Assembly: GCA_964291275.2 (NCBI GenBank)
Contig: OZ219800.1
Span: forward strand, 434,001-498,000
Direction: 5' to 3'
DNA: 64,000 bases
Origin: Bin80 sp964291275
GTDB lineage: Bacteria; Bacteroidota; Rhodothermia; Rhodothermales; Bin80
Numbering within the stretch: the first letter of the stretch is position 1; every line of letters begins with the position of its first letter. Position numbers and translations under genes: made by a program. This document shows, one piece after another, positions 36,889 to 46,553 of this stretch. The notes under the pieces were generated by a model, which saw only the letters and a program-made list of their open reading frames with translations, was not told the DNA's origin and did not search any database.

Positions 36889-39800
36889 TGCAACGTGCAC
36901 GAATCCGCTGGCTCATTCTTGGTCTAGCTGCCGCTTGCACGCTGACCTCGACCAGCTATGGGCAAAACATACCCTCAGATCTTCGGGGAGATGAGACGCT
37001 TATCGCGCGTGGCGTGCTGGATGGTAATCTCATAGAGACCAATTTCCGTAATCACGGTGAGCTCGCACGCTGGAATGACATTCCGTTCGGTGTTTGGCCA
37101 CGTGGCATCGGTGGACGGCATATTGACGGCGTCGGCATAATGGTAGCCGGTCAGGTTCCAGGGGAAAGGATCAAATGGCCGGAATTTTTTCCGGGCGCCC
37201 GAGGCGACACAATCCTAAACCCTGTCATCCTCACATATCGAGATTTTGGTAAAAGGCTAAGCCCGGATGGATCGCTTTGGGGGTGGACCCCACTACCCGG
37301 ATTCATGAACGAGAACCGCCTGGATCCAATCACTGGACAACGAACACCAACACCAGCATTAAGTGACGATCCCATGTCGTGGCCGCAGTTCTGGCCCGAC
37401 CGATTGAATAATCCCGATGATCCAGGTTGGCCTGGTAACTGGAATGGTTTTTTTGGCAGGGGTGTGTTCAATGCAGACCTAGAGAGTTTTTATGTGATGG
37501 ATGACTTCACAGACCTGGAGTATGCCATCGACACTGACACCCAAAGACCAAATAGCGAATTCGGGGTTTTCTACCCAAGCAGCGTAGATTCCACGATCGG
37601 CGGAATGGGGTTGCAGACACAGGTCCGCCTCTTCCAGTGGGCGAATGTGCTTGCAGAAGATCTCATGTTCATTCTCTATCGTATCACAAACGTAACCGAT
37701 AAAGCACATACAGACCTTTATCTCGGCCAAATAATGGATTATGGCCTGGGTAACGAAGAAGGTGATGAGAACGCCGCCTTTGACCCACAGCAGGATGTAG
37801 CCTACGGCTGGGATCAGGATGGAATCGGTACACGCTCCACCGGAGGGACGTACCCACTGGGTTATACTGGTTTTGCGTTCCTGGAAAGCCCCGCCCGGGC
37901 GACTGACGGCCTGGATAATGACGAAGACGGTATCATAGATGAGTCCAGGTTTAACGGGCCAGGCATGCTCATAGAAGGACAGCAAGCAATTCTAAGTGCT
38001 GTTAGCTCAATGTATGACCTAGCCAATTTTGAGGCCTATAATGGCCCTCTTGAGTCGCGCCCCGCGTATCAGGCAGGGCGGTGGTGGACCGGAGACGAAA
38101 ACCTGGACTGGGTTGGTTTTTCTGACGAGAACGATAATGGCGTACTGGATCCCGGCGAAGCGCATAATAATGATGTCGGACGTGACGGTCAGGGCCCGTT
38201 TGATCTGGGATACCCAGGTCCAGACGATGGTGAAGCCGATGGGATACCGACTCTAGGCGAACCCAATTTTGACGAACTGGATGTAGATGAATCGGATCAG
38301 GTTGGTTTGACCGGTTTTGACTTACAGACACGCCCTTTCTATGAGAGTGGGGATAACCTGCGGGATGACGCATGGATGTGGGACAGGATCATTACCTATG
38401 CACAGTTTCCTTTGGGCACAAAACCGGATGCTTTCAAAGCAGATCTTGAACCATTCATTCTGTTTTCTTCCGGTCCAGTCGGCCTTGAGCCGAGTGGAAC
38501 CGATTTTTTCTCCACCGCTTGGATTTTTGGCGAAGATGAGCGCGACTTTTTCAAAAACCGGCGGACGGCTCAAAGTATCTTTAACGCTGACTATAATTTC
38601 GCCCAGCCTCCCTTCCTTCCCGCTCTTACGGCGGTTCCTGGTGACGGACAGGTTGTCCTGAGCTGGGATACGGTTGCAGTTCGAAGCTTCGACCGCTTCA
38701 TTCAGGAGTTTGATTTTGAGGGATTTAAGCTCTACAAAGGCACGGATCCTTTACTCTTCGAAGCCCGCACCATTACCGATCTGGACGGTGTTGCCACTTT
38801 CTTCAAACCTATTGCACAGTGGGATCTGGTTAATGATATCCAGGGACCTGTAACCGTGCTGGAAGGCGAAGCCGTCTATTACCTTGGGGACAATACAGGA
38901 CTTCAATTTCACTATATCGACGAAGACGTAACCAACGGAATTACGTACTACTATGCCTTGGTGGCTTATGACCGTGGAGTGCGTGACTCAAACGATGCTG
39001 CCAAATCGGGGATTGATCCTCAGGAAAATTCATTTAACGTCAGCGTTAACCAGGCCGGACGCCTAACCGGATTTTCGCGTAACGCGGCCGTAGTGACACC
39101 ACGATCTGTGCCTGTAGGATACGTCCAGGGCGCTGCTAATGAAGATTTGAGCCGTGTGACGGAGGGCGTTGGATCGGGCTCAGTTACTGTGAGCATCATC
39201 CAGGAGAGCGAAGCTGACTTTGATGGTATTTACCGTATCTCATTCTTCAGCGAACTCGTGTCAGATGTCGCTGATCTCTACGAAACGACTGCCTTCGAGG
39301 TAACCAACATCGTTTCTGGTGAGACACTCCTTGGCCCCTCTCCGATGATCGACGCAACACCGCCTACCGAAGGCTTCATCATCGAAATAAATAACGTCGA
39401 ATGCCCGGCACCCCTAGGTTGTGAGCTGGACGACTTACAAACCGGATTCCTGGCCAACGAGGGGACACAAAATGAAGTGTATGACTTGGATCCACGCACG
39501 CTGGACGGATACGAGACCAACTGGATTGCCTCTGTGGACAGAGATACTACGGCAGCCTTCCGTGCTTCACCAGATGACTACAAACTGATCTGGGTTTCCC
39601 CAAGCGACTCTCTTTATCGTTCACCGCGTTTTTTTGGGTATCTGCGCGAAGAAGTCCCCATCTTCACCATAAACGAAACAAAGGGTACCCCGGCCGAACT
39701 GTTCATGCAGGACACCAATGGCAGTGGAGTCCTTGATGCTGGCGATCAGATGATCATTGCTGAAAGGCCTACCGGACGTGGTCCTTGGCGTTTTCGTTAT

Positions 39801-40268
39801 CGTATTAGTTTTAGCGCTGCAGATAAAGATAATTCTATTGCCCCTTCTGCAGGAAACTCTTTTCATGTGAGTTCAAAAAAGCCTTTTGCTACTGGTGACT
39901 TTTTTCAGTTCACGCTTCGATCCTCATCAATTGATGCAGACCTTGCACGTAATGAGCTCGATCGTATTGCGGTGGTTCCCAATCCTTACGTTGGCTCCTC
40001 CGCCTTTGAGCCACGGAGCCAGATTGAAGGCCGCGGAGAGCGACGGGTACAATTCATTCACCTGCCTCCACAGTGTACTATCCGCATCTTTAACATCCGT
40101 GGAGAACTGATCCGTACTCTGCACCACAACGGCATAATCAGTGATGGGGCTGAGTGGTGGGACCTTCGTACAGAAGAGCAGCAGGATGTCGCGTTCGGGA
40201 TATACATGTTCCACGTAGAAGCCCCAGGTATTGGGGAGCATGTGGGCAAATTTGCTCTTGTCAAATGA
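36888..40268 (+). CDS. Giant secreted protein with FN3-like and CTD-like C-terminus
   Basis: An 1126-aa protein with a signal peptide (LILGLAAACTLTSTSYG). The N-terminal ~580 residues are rich in Trp/Pro/Gly (FGVWPRGIGGRHIDGVGIMV, PGWPGNWNGFFGRGVF) with acidic EF-hand-like loops (ENDNGVLDPGEAH, DNDEDGIIDES). A FN3-like region follows at ~590-700 (GDGQVVLSWDTVAVRSF). The last ~95 residues form a sorting-domain-like module (VVPNPYVGSSAFEP ... TIRIFNIRGELIRTL ... GIYMFHVEA). I do not recognise a characterised family; similar proteins usually sit beside TonB receptors in this phylum. It is predicted to be surface-exposed and to work with the receptor before it. Confidence 0.7.
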   Translation: MQRARIRWLILGLAAACTLTSTSYGQNIPSDLRGDETLIARGVLDGNLIETNFRNHGELARWNDIPFGVWPRGIGGRHIDGVGIMVAGQVPGERIKWPEFFPGARGDTILNPVILTYRDFGKRLSPDGSLWGWTPLPGFMNENRLDPITGQRTPTPALSDDPMSWPQFWPDRLNNPDDPGWPGNWNGFFGRGVFNADLESFYVMDDFTDLEYAIDTDTQRPNSEFGVFYPSSVDSTIGGMGLQTQVRLFQWANVLAEDLMFILYRITNVTDKAHTDLYLGQIMDYGLGNEEGDENAAFDPQQDVAYGWDQDGIGTRSTGGTYPLGYTGFAFLESPARATDGLDNDEDGIIDESRFNGPGMLIEGQQAILSAVSSMYDLANFEAYNGPLESRPAYQAGRWWTGDENLDWVGFSDENDNGVLDPGEAHNNDVGRDGQGPFDLGYPGPDDGEADGIPTLGEPNFDELDVDESDQVGLTGFDLQTRPFYESGDNLRDDAWMWDRIITYAQFPLGTKPDAFKADLEPFILFSSGPVGLEPSGTDFFSTAWIFGEDERDFFKNRRTAQSIFNADYNFAQPPFLPALTAVPGDGQVVLSWDTVAVRSFDRFIQEFDFEGFKLYKGTDPLLFEARTITDLDGVATFFKPIAQWDLVNDIQGPVTVLEGEAVYYLGDNTGLQFHYIDEDVTNGITYYYALVAYDRGVRDSNDAAKSGIDPQENSFNVSVNQAGRLTGFSRNAAVVTPRSVPVGYVQGAANEDLSRVTEGVGSGSVTVSIIQESEADFDGIYRISFFSELVSDVADLYETTAFEVTNIVSGETLLGPSPMIDATPPTEGFIIEINNVECPAPLGCELDDLQTGFLANEGTQNEVYDLDPRTLDGYETNWIASVDRDTTAAFRASPDDYKLIWVSPSDSLYRSPRFFGYLREEVPIFTINETKGTPAELFMQDTNGSGVLDAGDQMIIAERPTGRGPWRFRYRISFSAADKDNSIAPSAGNSFHVSSKKPFATGDFFQFTLRSSSIDADLARNELDRIAVVPNPYVGSSAFEPRSQIEGRGERRVQFIHLPPQCTIRIFNIRGELIRTLHHNGIISDGAEWWDLRTEEQQDVAFGIYMFHVEAPGIGEHVGKFALVK

Positions 40269-41320
40269 ACCACATGATGCGCATTCTGACACGTCAGTTT
40301 ATTCTGCTGATCACATTGATCACATGCATGGCTGGTACTGTAGTTGCTCAAAGCCGCTCGGGAACGACAGCAGCAGCCTTTCTGACGATTGGAACTGGGG
40401 CACGCGGTCTGTCACTGGGTCATGCGTACACCGCGCTCGCAATCGGTGCTGACGCCCTCTTTTGGAATCCTGCCGGAGCTGCACGCACTTATGGCAATAA
40501 CTCCTCAGGTAGTGTGTTCCTCTCCCACTCGCGCTGGTTCGCAGACATCTACTATAACGCTGCAGCAGCCGTGATCCCTATTTCAGGCGATCGTGTCCTG
40601 GGACTCAGTGTAGCAGCTGTGGACTACGGTACTATGATCGTACGCACAGTAGCTTTTCCTGAGGGAACCGGCGAAACTTTTCGGGCAGGTGATTATAGTT
40701 TGGGCCTGAGCTATGCACAACCGCTGACTGAATCATTTTACTTCGGTGGCACTGCCAAGTATGTGCGCCAACAAATCAGGGACATGAACGCCAGCACCAT
40801 TGGCTTTGACGTTGGATTCGTCCTTCAGTCCGGTTACCTAGGTGGTTTGGTTCTGGCTGCATCAATTCAGAATTTCGGCGGAAAGATGCAGATGAGCGGT
40901 ATCAACAGTGTCGTGTTTGTTGATATTGACGAAACGACCAGTGGCAATAATCCGGATATCCCCGCCCGCATTGAAATGGATGCATGGGACCTGCCACTCT
41001 CCTTCAAGTTTGGCATGGCCATGCCTGTTGTGCAAGTCGGTATGGTGGAGTTGACTGCCCTTGCAGATATCCAGCAAAGCAACGATAACAGTCTGAACAG
41101 CGATGTCGGAGCACAGCTCCGCGTTCATAACCGTACGTTCAACTTTGATCTTCGGGGCGGCTACAAAGACCTGTTCCTGGATAATGTCGACAGCCACGCG
41201 ACCTTTGGAGCCGGGATAGATGTTCGAGCATTCGGTTTGCGAATTGGATTTGATTATGCATACACCCCATTCAATCTTCTCGGGCAGACACAGGTGGTCG
41301 ATTTTCGGATATACTTCTAG
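40265..41320 (+). CDS. PorV/PorQ-like outer-membrane barrel protein
   Basis: A 351-aa beta-barrel. Signal peptide (ILLITLITCMAGTVVAQ), then the family start AAAFLTIGTGARGLSLGHAY with ALFWNPAGAA, and alternating strands to a C-terminal aromatic (VVDFRIYF). PorV-type proteins (UPF0164) shuttle T9SS substrates from the translocon to the surface-attachment complex. ATG 40265 overlaps the previous stop (ATGA). Upstream frame is open but lies inside the preceding gene. Having a dedicated PorV paralogue behind two CTD-like cargo genes suggests local cargo handling. Confidence 0.82.
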   Translation: MNHMMRILTRQFILLITLITCMAGTVVAQSRSGTTAAAFLTIGTGARGLSLGHAYTALAIGADALFWNPAGAARTYGNNSSGSVFLSHSRWFADIYYNAAAAVIPISGDRVLGLSVAAVDYGTMIVRTVAFPEGTGETFRAGDYSLGLSYAQPLTESFYFGGTAKYVRQQIRDMNASTIGFDVGFVLQSGYLGGLVLAASIQNFGGKMQMSGINSVVFVDIDETTSGNNPDIPARIEMDAWDLPLSFKFGMAMPVVQVGMVELTALADIQQSNDNSLNSDVGAQLRVHNRTFNFDLRGGYKDLFLDNVDSHATFGAGIDVRAFGLRIGFDYAYTPFNLLGQTQVVDFRIYF

Positions 41321-42566
41321 GGTCTGGGCTCTAGCATTGCTCTTAGCCGTTGGCTGTTCCTCGTCTTCGGGTGAGAAGCATCAAGCTCTAGCCGACGTAA
41401 ATGGCTACAGCATCACGGTCGGCGAGTTCGAACGTTCCTACGTGGATCTACTTATCCGCAGCGGCCAGAACGACACACCGCAAGCACGCTACAATCACCT
41501 GAGCACACTGATCGAAGATCAGCTTTGGTATGAAGAAGCACTCCGCCGCGAACTGGATGCAGACACGTCACTTGCAGTATTCATCGACCTCGCCCAAAAA
41601 CGTGCCTTGGGTGGCCGGTACTATGAGGTAGAGTTTCTTGAGCAGCTGCCACAACCAACAGAGACCGAGATTCGTCAGGCATTTGCCCGGTATAAGCAAC
41701 CAATTATAGCCCGTCATCTCTTTTATCGTGATGAATTGGAAGCTAACACTGCATACACAAGACTCAAGGCAGGACAGTCTTTTCTTGATGAAGCACAAAT
41801 CTGCTTCCAAACCGTGAATTTTGACTCCACGGCTGGATGGCTCGGAGAGATCCGTTACTTTCAAGTGGATGATGCCTTTGCCGAGGCGGCCTTCTCGTTG
41901 GCGGTAGGGAGTTTTTCTGCACCGGTGCGCAGCCGACAGGGATGGCATATCATCAAAACCGAGGATCGCATTGCAACCCCAATCATAACAGAATCGGAAT
42001 TCCAAAATCGAAAGGACGGTATTGCAAGTCTGTTGCGTGTCCGTAAACGTCGACTGGAAGGAGATCGCTTTGTACGCACCTTTATGGAGAACCGCAATGT
42101 ACTCATCGACCCACAGGGTTTACGGACCCTGGACGCTGCCCTTGCCCGAATTGAACGTCGGGTTTCGAGCGGCCCGATTACGCTGGACGATGATTACGAT
42201 ATCTCTGCCCCACCACTAACATCAGCGACCCCTCTGGCAACGTTCACCGTGAACGAAACCGAGCAGACCTTTACTGCTGGGGACTATTTTTTCTGGTTCC
42301 CAGAACTTCCGTTCGGGGAGGCAAGATCCAGACCGGCTGCTTCTATAGGGCGTGCAGTGCGCAACGAAGCCTTTGCATTAGCCGGAATAGATGCTAACCT
42401 GGAAAAGGATGCTATTGTACAAAGAGATGTAGAATACTATACTAGGACCTATCTGGCCAATTCCATGCGTCAACTGGATCCAGACAGCACGCTCATGGAT
42501 GCGCTCCGCACATCCGCATCCATCAGTATTGACTCTCTCCTCTTCGATCAGATAATGGTTCAATAG
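41256..42566 (+). CDS. Parvulin-type peptidyl-prolyl isomerase lipoprotein (SurA/PrsA-like)
   Basis: A 436-aa lipoprotein (lipobox LALLLAVGC). It has an N-terminal SurA-like helical region (ITVGEFERSYVDLLI, YNHLSTLIEDQLWYEEALRR), then a degenerate rotamase domain (~150-245, IIARHLFYRD ... GWLGEIRYFQVDDAFAEAAF ... VRSRQGWHIIKTEDR). It would chaperone outer-membrane or secreted proteins in the periplasm. The start at ATG 41256 overlaps the PorV gene by 65 bp, and is chosen because the lipobox then falls ~35 residues in. It is the last gene of the operon, consistent with folding the TonB, PorV and CTD proteins encoded just upstream. Confidence 0.8.
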   Translation: MHTPHSIFSGRHRWSIFGYTSRVWALALLLAVGCSSSSGEKHQALADVNGYSITVGEFERSYVDLLIRSGQNDTPQARYNHLSTLIEDQLWYEEALRRELDADTSLAVFIDLAQKRALGGRYYEVEFLEQLPQPTETEIRQAFARYKQPIIARHLFYRDELEANTAYTRLKAGQSFLDEAQICFQTVNFDSTAGWLGEIRYFQVDDAFAEAAFSLAVGSFSAPVRSRQGWHIIKTEDRIATPIITESEFQNRKDGIASLLRVRKRRLEGDRFVRTFMENRNVLIDPQGLRTLDAALARIERRVSSGPITLDDDYDISAPPLTSATPLATFTVNETEQTFTAGDYFFWFPELPFGEARSRPAASIGRAVRNEAFALAGIDANLEKDAIVQRDVEYYTRTYLANSMRQLDPDSTLMDALRTSASISIDSLLFDQIMVQ

Positions 42567-42609
42567 CCGGCAATCACGGTTTTTTACTTGGCGTGGTGCC
42601 AGAGATTAA

Positions 42610-42646
42610 GGCTCTTCACTTTTATGAGTGCGGAGTCTGTTTTTGG
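42610..42646 (-). mobile_element. Solo ISL3 end remnant
   Basis: GGCTCTTCACTTTTATGAGT and the following CGGAGTCTGTTTTTGG match the right end of ISL3 element A (26425-26459, reversed). The similarity stops after about 36 bp. It is a stranded end left by deletion or one-ended rearrangement. Confidence 0.7.
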
Positions 42647-42746
42647 GTTCTACCTGAACTTCCCTGTATCTTATACACGATGCTTAACTGAGTTCAATTT
42701 TGGAGGGAGGATAAAGTTGACGGTTAGCGGCACAGCCGAAGATTTT

Positions 42747-44136
42747 GGGGCTTCTACTAATTTAGTGAAACCCTCGTTTTGAGACAGCATCTGGATACAG
42801 ATCCAGTCCACCGAGATAGAAGTAAATTGCATTTGCTAGCCGTTTGGTATTTCGAAATCCGCGGCAACGGACTTTGATCGTTTTGATTCGACTGTTAATG
42901 CTTTCTGCTGGCCCATTACTGGCTTTGAGAACGATTGCATTGAGAATTCCCCAAAGGTGTTTTCTGACCGTCCTGGCAACTTTAACCATGGCTTCAAGCC
43001 GACAACGTGAGGCCCAGGACAACCATTTATTCCAAGCTTTGCGTGCCCAGGTTCGGCGCTTATAGTGCCACAATTTCTGGGACAGTTCTTTGATGGCCCA
43101 GGCACGGGCCGTTTTCAACGAACTATTCTTTAGCGCCTTGAATCGCTTCTTTTGGCGGACCGACATATTCTGTTTGTTGGTCAGCCAGTCATACTTGGTC
43201 CCGGTGAGATCATCGTTCCCCGCTTTTCGTAATTCCCGGTGCTCCCGCTTACGAACATCGTCTACCGCTCCTCCAATCTTTTTCGCCACATGAAAACGGT
43301 CAAATGCAATCTTGGATGCCGCACCTGGAACATGTTTTTTCGTGGACTTGATATAGGCGGGCCACATATCCATGCGCACACTTTCAATCGCTTCCAGTTG
43401 CGCAGCAGAACAGCCTTCATAATAGGCATCCAGACTCGTATGCGTGCGTTTTTCCTTGACAAACAGCACCGTGCCCGTTTGAGAATCTGAAACCACGGTG
43501 ATATACTTATGGCCTTTTTTGTACGAGGTCTCATCCACACAGATATGGGCAACCGGTTGCGCCTTTCTGCGATCAAGCCCCCGTTCCACTGCGCGGTCCA
43601 TAATCCCTGCAACCGCAGGCCAACTCATCTGCAGGAGACGACATACTGACGAAATCGTTGACTCCCGAAGCAGATCAATGACCAGCGCCTCAAATTCATA
43701 GGTCATGCGTGCACTCTGATCCGCCCAAGGAGGCGTAATCGTCACCACGCCGTGTTCTGCACACGTTACACGAGGTAACTGCGTCGTTACGATCGTACGA
43801 TATTTTCCAGTATCCAGATGACGCCAACTCCGAGTCCGACGATCATACACCGGACTCGCTTGATCACATTTTGGACACCGAAGCTTGGATTCATCCGTAC
43901 AGATCACATGGATATGGGCTTCCTCGGCATCATGATCCGCTGTTACCTCCGAAATTGACCAAGGTGACGAAATGCCATAAACCTTGTTTATTCCTTTAAT
44001 CTTTACCCCCATTACGATTCGAATTGTCGAAAAATAAAGATGAAACCTCTGAGCAGAATGACGCAATAAATCGTCTAAAACCTTAGCCCAGAATTGGATA
44101 AGATCAGGACTAGTTCACTATATTTATTGAAGCCCC
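42747..44136 (-). mobile_element. ISL3-family insertion sequence C
   Basis: A 1390-bp element with inverted ends starting GGGGCTTCTACTAATTTAGT (42747) and GGGGCTTCAATAAATATAGT (read inward from 44136). The perfect 8-bp target duplication AAGATTTT lies at 42739-42746 and 44137-44144. It inserted 6 bp away from the end of an older IS4-like remnant. Confidence 0.93.
42762..44012 (-). CDS. ISL3-family transposase (element C)
   Basis: A 416-aa intact ISL3 transposase starting at ATG 44012 (MGVKIKGINKVYGISSPWSI), by comparison with elements A and B; the frame continues 54 bp further up. It shows zinc-binding CPKCDQASPVYD, catalytic HICVDETSYKKGHKY, VRMDMWPAYIKSTKK and SNGPAESINSRIKTIKVRCR. It is highly similar to element A (shared TVLFVKEKRTHTSLDAYYE), so they are the same or sister IS species. 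Confidence 0.93.
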   Translation of the reverse strand: MGVKIKGINKVYGISSPWSISEVTADHDAEEAHIHVICTDESKLRCPKCDQASPVYDRRTRSWRHLDTGKYRTIVTTQLPRVTCAEHGVVTITPPWADQSARMTYEFEALVIDLLRESTISSVCRLLQMSWPAVAGIMDRAVERGLDRRKAQPVAHICVDETSYKKGHKYITVVSDSQTGTVLFVKEKRTHTSLDAYYEGCSAAQLEAIESVRMDMWPAYIKSTKKHVPGAASKIAFDRFHVAKKIGGAVDDVRKREHRELRKAGNDDLTGTKYDWLTNKQNMSVRQKKRFKALKNSSLKTARAWAIKELSQKLWHYKRRTWARKAWNKWLSWASRCRLEAMVKVARTVRKHLWGILNAIVLKASNGPAESINSRIKTIKVRCRGFRNTKRLANAIYFYLGGLDLYPDAVSKRGFH

Positions 44137-44150
44137 AAGATTTTTGACTA

Positions 44151-44497
44151 GCCTGAATTTCCAACCACGTTTTTTGCGGTCGGATTCGGTATCCAGGCCT
44201 ATGAGGATTTAGACATATTCAATGATGAGGTTTCGATCCTGCATCCAGGAGATTGGGCCTTGGGCTCCGACATACCCAGCTGCACGAAGTTCTGTGTTAT
44301 GTGCTCGTCGAGTGAGTCGTACGACGATTTGGTTATTTTGGGTGATGATGGTGGCGGGCGCATTGACGAATTTGTTAAAGATGGTTCGGCTTTTGGCCGT
44401 CTGATAGCGGGGGCCCAGTCGCTGTGCCAAGACCTGATAGAGCGTACTGGCGATGAGCGTCAGTTGTAAATCCAGGTCAATGCGCAGTGACACGGTA
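44151..44497 (-). pseudogene. 3' remnant of an IS4-like relative, cut by IS copy 2
   Basis: The frame 44209-44497 encodes SLRIDLDLQLTLIASTLYQV to NLIIEYV, the last ~95 residues of a transposase related to but clearly diverged from the IS4-like copies at 1488 and 44798. An inverted-repeat-like end GCCTGAATTTCCAAC (44151-44165; 12 of 15 as in the full copies) flanked by TA marks its outer limit. The fragment begins exactly at the TA where copy 2 sits. Its 5' part is not on the other side of copy 2, so deletion or recombination followed the insertion. Confidence 0.85.
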
Positions 44498-46553
44498 CCC
44501 TGCATTTCCAAGGCGGATCTTCCTGTGAGAGTTTAGCTGGGAATCTGGTCTTTATAGTCCCTAAAGTGCCCTTTTCGTACCTGATTTACTACTAGATATT
44601 CATCACTATATAGTCGTATAGTGATACTATACAAATATATTACATGATTTATGCTACCATCATGTAACTGCAATTATAAGGCTATTTAGCCCCGTTTGCG
44701 GTTTATTCCTGGCTATTGAGAATGTTTCATGCCATGCTTGCATCTTATTGTATATTTATCATATATTGGTGTATTATCACTGTTCACCTTGTTTGTAATG
44801 ACAGACCTCAAAGAGCTATTCCTGAAGCCTACCTCCACCGCCCACATACGGTATGAAGTGCTGCGGGCCTACTTCGTGGAGGGCCTCTCGTATGAGGCCA
44901 TCGCCGATCGCTTCGGGTACACCAGGGGCCATGTCGCCAACCTGGTCTCAAAGCTGCGCACAAGGCCCGTCATTGATCACTTTCGAGATGCTGTGCCAAC
45001 GCCCAAACCCAAACCCAAACGGCCCAGAAAGGCGGATCGGGACGCACGAATCCTGGCGCTGCGCAACGAAGAACAGCTGACCAACCAGGAGATACACCGC
45101 CGCCTCAAAGAAGAATCTATCCCTGCCGGTATCAATACCATTGGCCGGGTGATTCGTGACGCAGGACTGTCCAGACTCCGGCGCCGCTTCTATAGCCGTG
45201 ATCCGAGACCCATACCCGCGGCACCGGCCGATGTACGCCAGTTCAAGGTCGGCACCGGTACCTTCCAGACCCGGTTTGGCGGGCTGTTTTTGTTTGCCCG
45301 CGATATGGTGGATACGGACCTGACCGCAGCGGTGGCCCATATGCCCGGATCGGAGCGACTGCCGGCCGCTTGTATGATCCGGGCCCTACTGGCGCTCAAG
45401 CTATGGGGCATTGAACGTCCCAGTCATGTGATGCCCTATATCCTGGATGCGGGCCTGTCCTTCTTTGCCGGACTGAATGAAATGCCCAAAAAGTCTACCC
45501 TGACCGAATACAGCACCCGGGTAGATGCAACGCATCTGGATAGGTTGATGGATACCTGGTATGCCCGGTCGCAGCCGCGCATGATGGCATCGGACGGTTC
45601 TATGGACCTGGACTTTCACACGATCCCCTACCATGGCCATTTGGAGCCCTTACAATCCCATTATGTGTCCAAGCGGAGTCGGCGGCAGCGGGGCATTCTG
45701 GCGCTGGTGGCCCGGGATGCCCATCAACGCGCCTTGGTCTTCGCGGATGCGACCATCACCCGGGAAACGTCTAAGGACGCCGTGTTGACGTTCGTTGAAA
45801 ACTGGCACAAGCGTACCGGTCAGAATCCGGCGGAACTCGTCTTTGACAGTCGGTTCACCACCTATGCCAATCTGGGCAAGCTCAACGATCGGGGCATTCG
45901 CTTTCTGAGCGTCAGACGCCGCTTCCCAGGCCTCGTACGACAAGCCCAGGCCCAGCCCGCTGAGGCCTGGCAAACCGTCAGACTTCATAACATTGGCCGC
46001 GCCTACCGCAGGCCTCGTGTGATGGAAGAGACCGTACAATTACGTCATTGCTCGTGTCCGGTCCGACAGCTGTCCATCCTGGGGTTGGGACGCGATAAAC
46101 CCACCTTCCTGATCACCAATGATACCCTCACGCGCAAAGGTGAACTCATTGACCGTTACGCCCGGCGCATGCTGATCGAGAATGCCATTGAAGAATCGGT
46201 CAACTTCTTCCACATGGATGCGCTGTCGGCCGCGGTGCCTTTACGCATTGATGTGGATTTACAGTTAACCCTGATCGGCAGCGCACTCTACCGCATGCTG
46301 GCCGAAAGATTGGGGCCCGCTTACACTAAATGCAAGGCCAAAAAGCTCTTCCGGCTATTTGTCAATGCCCCCGCCGAGGTGAAAACCACCCCCGAAAACA
46401 TCACGGTACGTTTTACGCGTCGGGCCCACAACAATACACTCCGACAGGCCGGCTATATCGGCACACAAGGCATTATCCCCTGGTTACACAACCGGGAGTT
46501 GATCCTGGACTATGTCTGACGTCATCACTGTATCTGCTCTTGGAAATGCAGGG
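44498..46553 (+). mobile_element. IS4-like insertion sequence, copy 2 (~2.06 kb)
   Basis: Perfect 15-bp terminal inverted repeats CCCTGCATTTCCAAG (44498-44512) and CTTGGAAATGCAGGG (46539-46553), each flanked by TA (44496-44497, 46554-46555). It is almost identical to copy 1 and inverted relative to it. The left flank is the transposase remnant and the right flank is a truncated LRR gene, so its flanks do not belong to one original sequence. Confidence 0.88.
44798..46519 (+). CDS. IS4-like DDE transposase, copy 2
   Basis: A 573-aa protein starting at ATG 44798 (MTDLKELF). It has the same domains as copy 1: HTH segments near the N-terminus, DDE Asp candidates in MASDGSMDLDFH and ELVFDSRFTTY, and Glu in YARRMLIENAIEE. 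Differences include Ser for Thr in IRFLSVRRRFPG and Glu for Lys in MLAERLGPAY. Intact and presumably active. Confidence 0.86.
   Translation: MTDLKELFLKPTSTAHIRYEVLRAYFVEGLSYEAIADRFGYTRGHVANLVSKLRTRPVIDHFRDAVPTPKPKPKRPRKADRDARILALRNEEQLTNQEIHRRLKEESIPAGINTIGRVIRDAGLSRLRRRFYSRDPRPIPAAPADVRQFKVGTGTFQTRFGGLFLFARDMVDTDLTAAVAHMPGSERLPAACMIRALLALKLWGIERPSHVMPYILDAGLSFFAGLNEMPKKSTLTEYSTRVDATHLDRLMDTWYARSQPRMMASDGSMDLDFHTIPYHGHLEPLQSHYVSKRSRRQRGILALVARDAHQRALVFADATITRETSKDAVLTFVENWHKRTGQNPAELVFDSRFTTYANLGKLNDRGIRFLSVRRRFPGLVRQAQAQPAEAWQTVRLHNIGRAYRRPRVMEETVQLRHCSCPVRQLSILGLGRDKPTFLITNDTLTRKGELIDRYARRMLIENAIEESVNFFHMDALSAAVPLRIDVDLQLTLIGSALYRMLAERLGPAYTKCKAKKLFRLFVNAPAEVKTTPENITVRFTRRAHNNTLRQAGYIGTQGIIPWLHNRELILDYV

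Noticed and set aside
36202..36900. 232-aa minus-strand frame
   Set aside because: Lies wholly antisense to the TonB receptor gene, which has full domain support.
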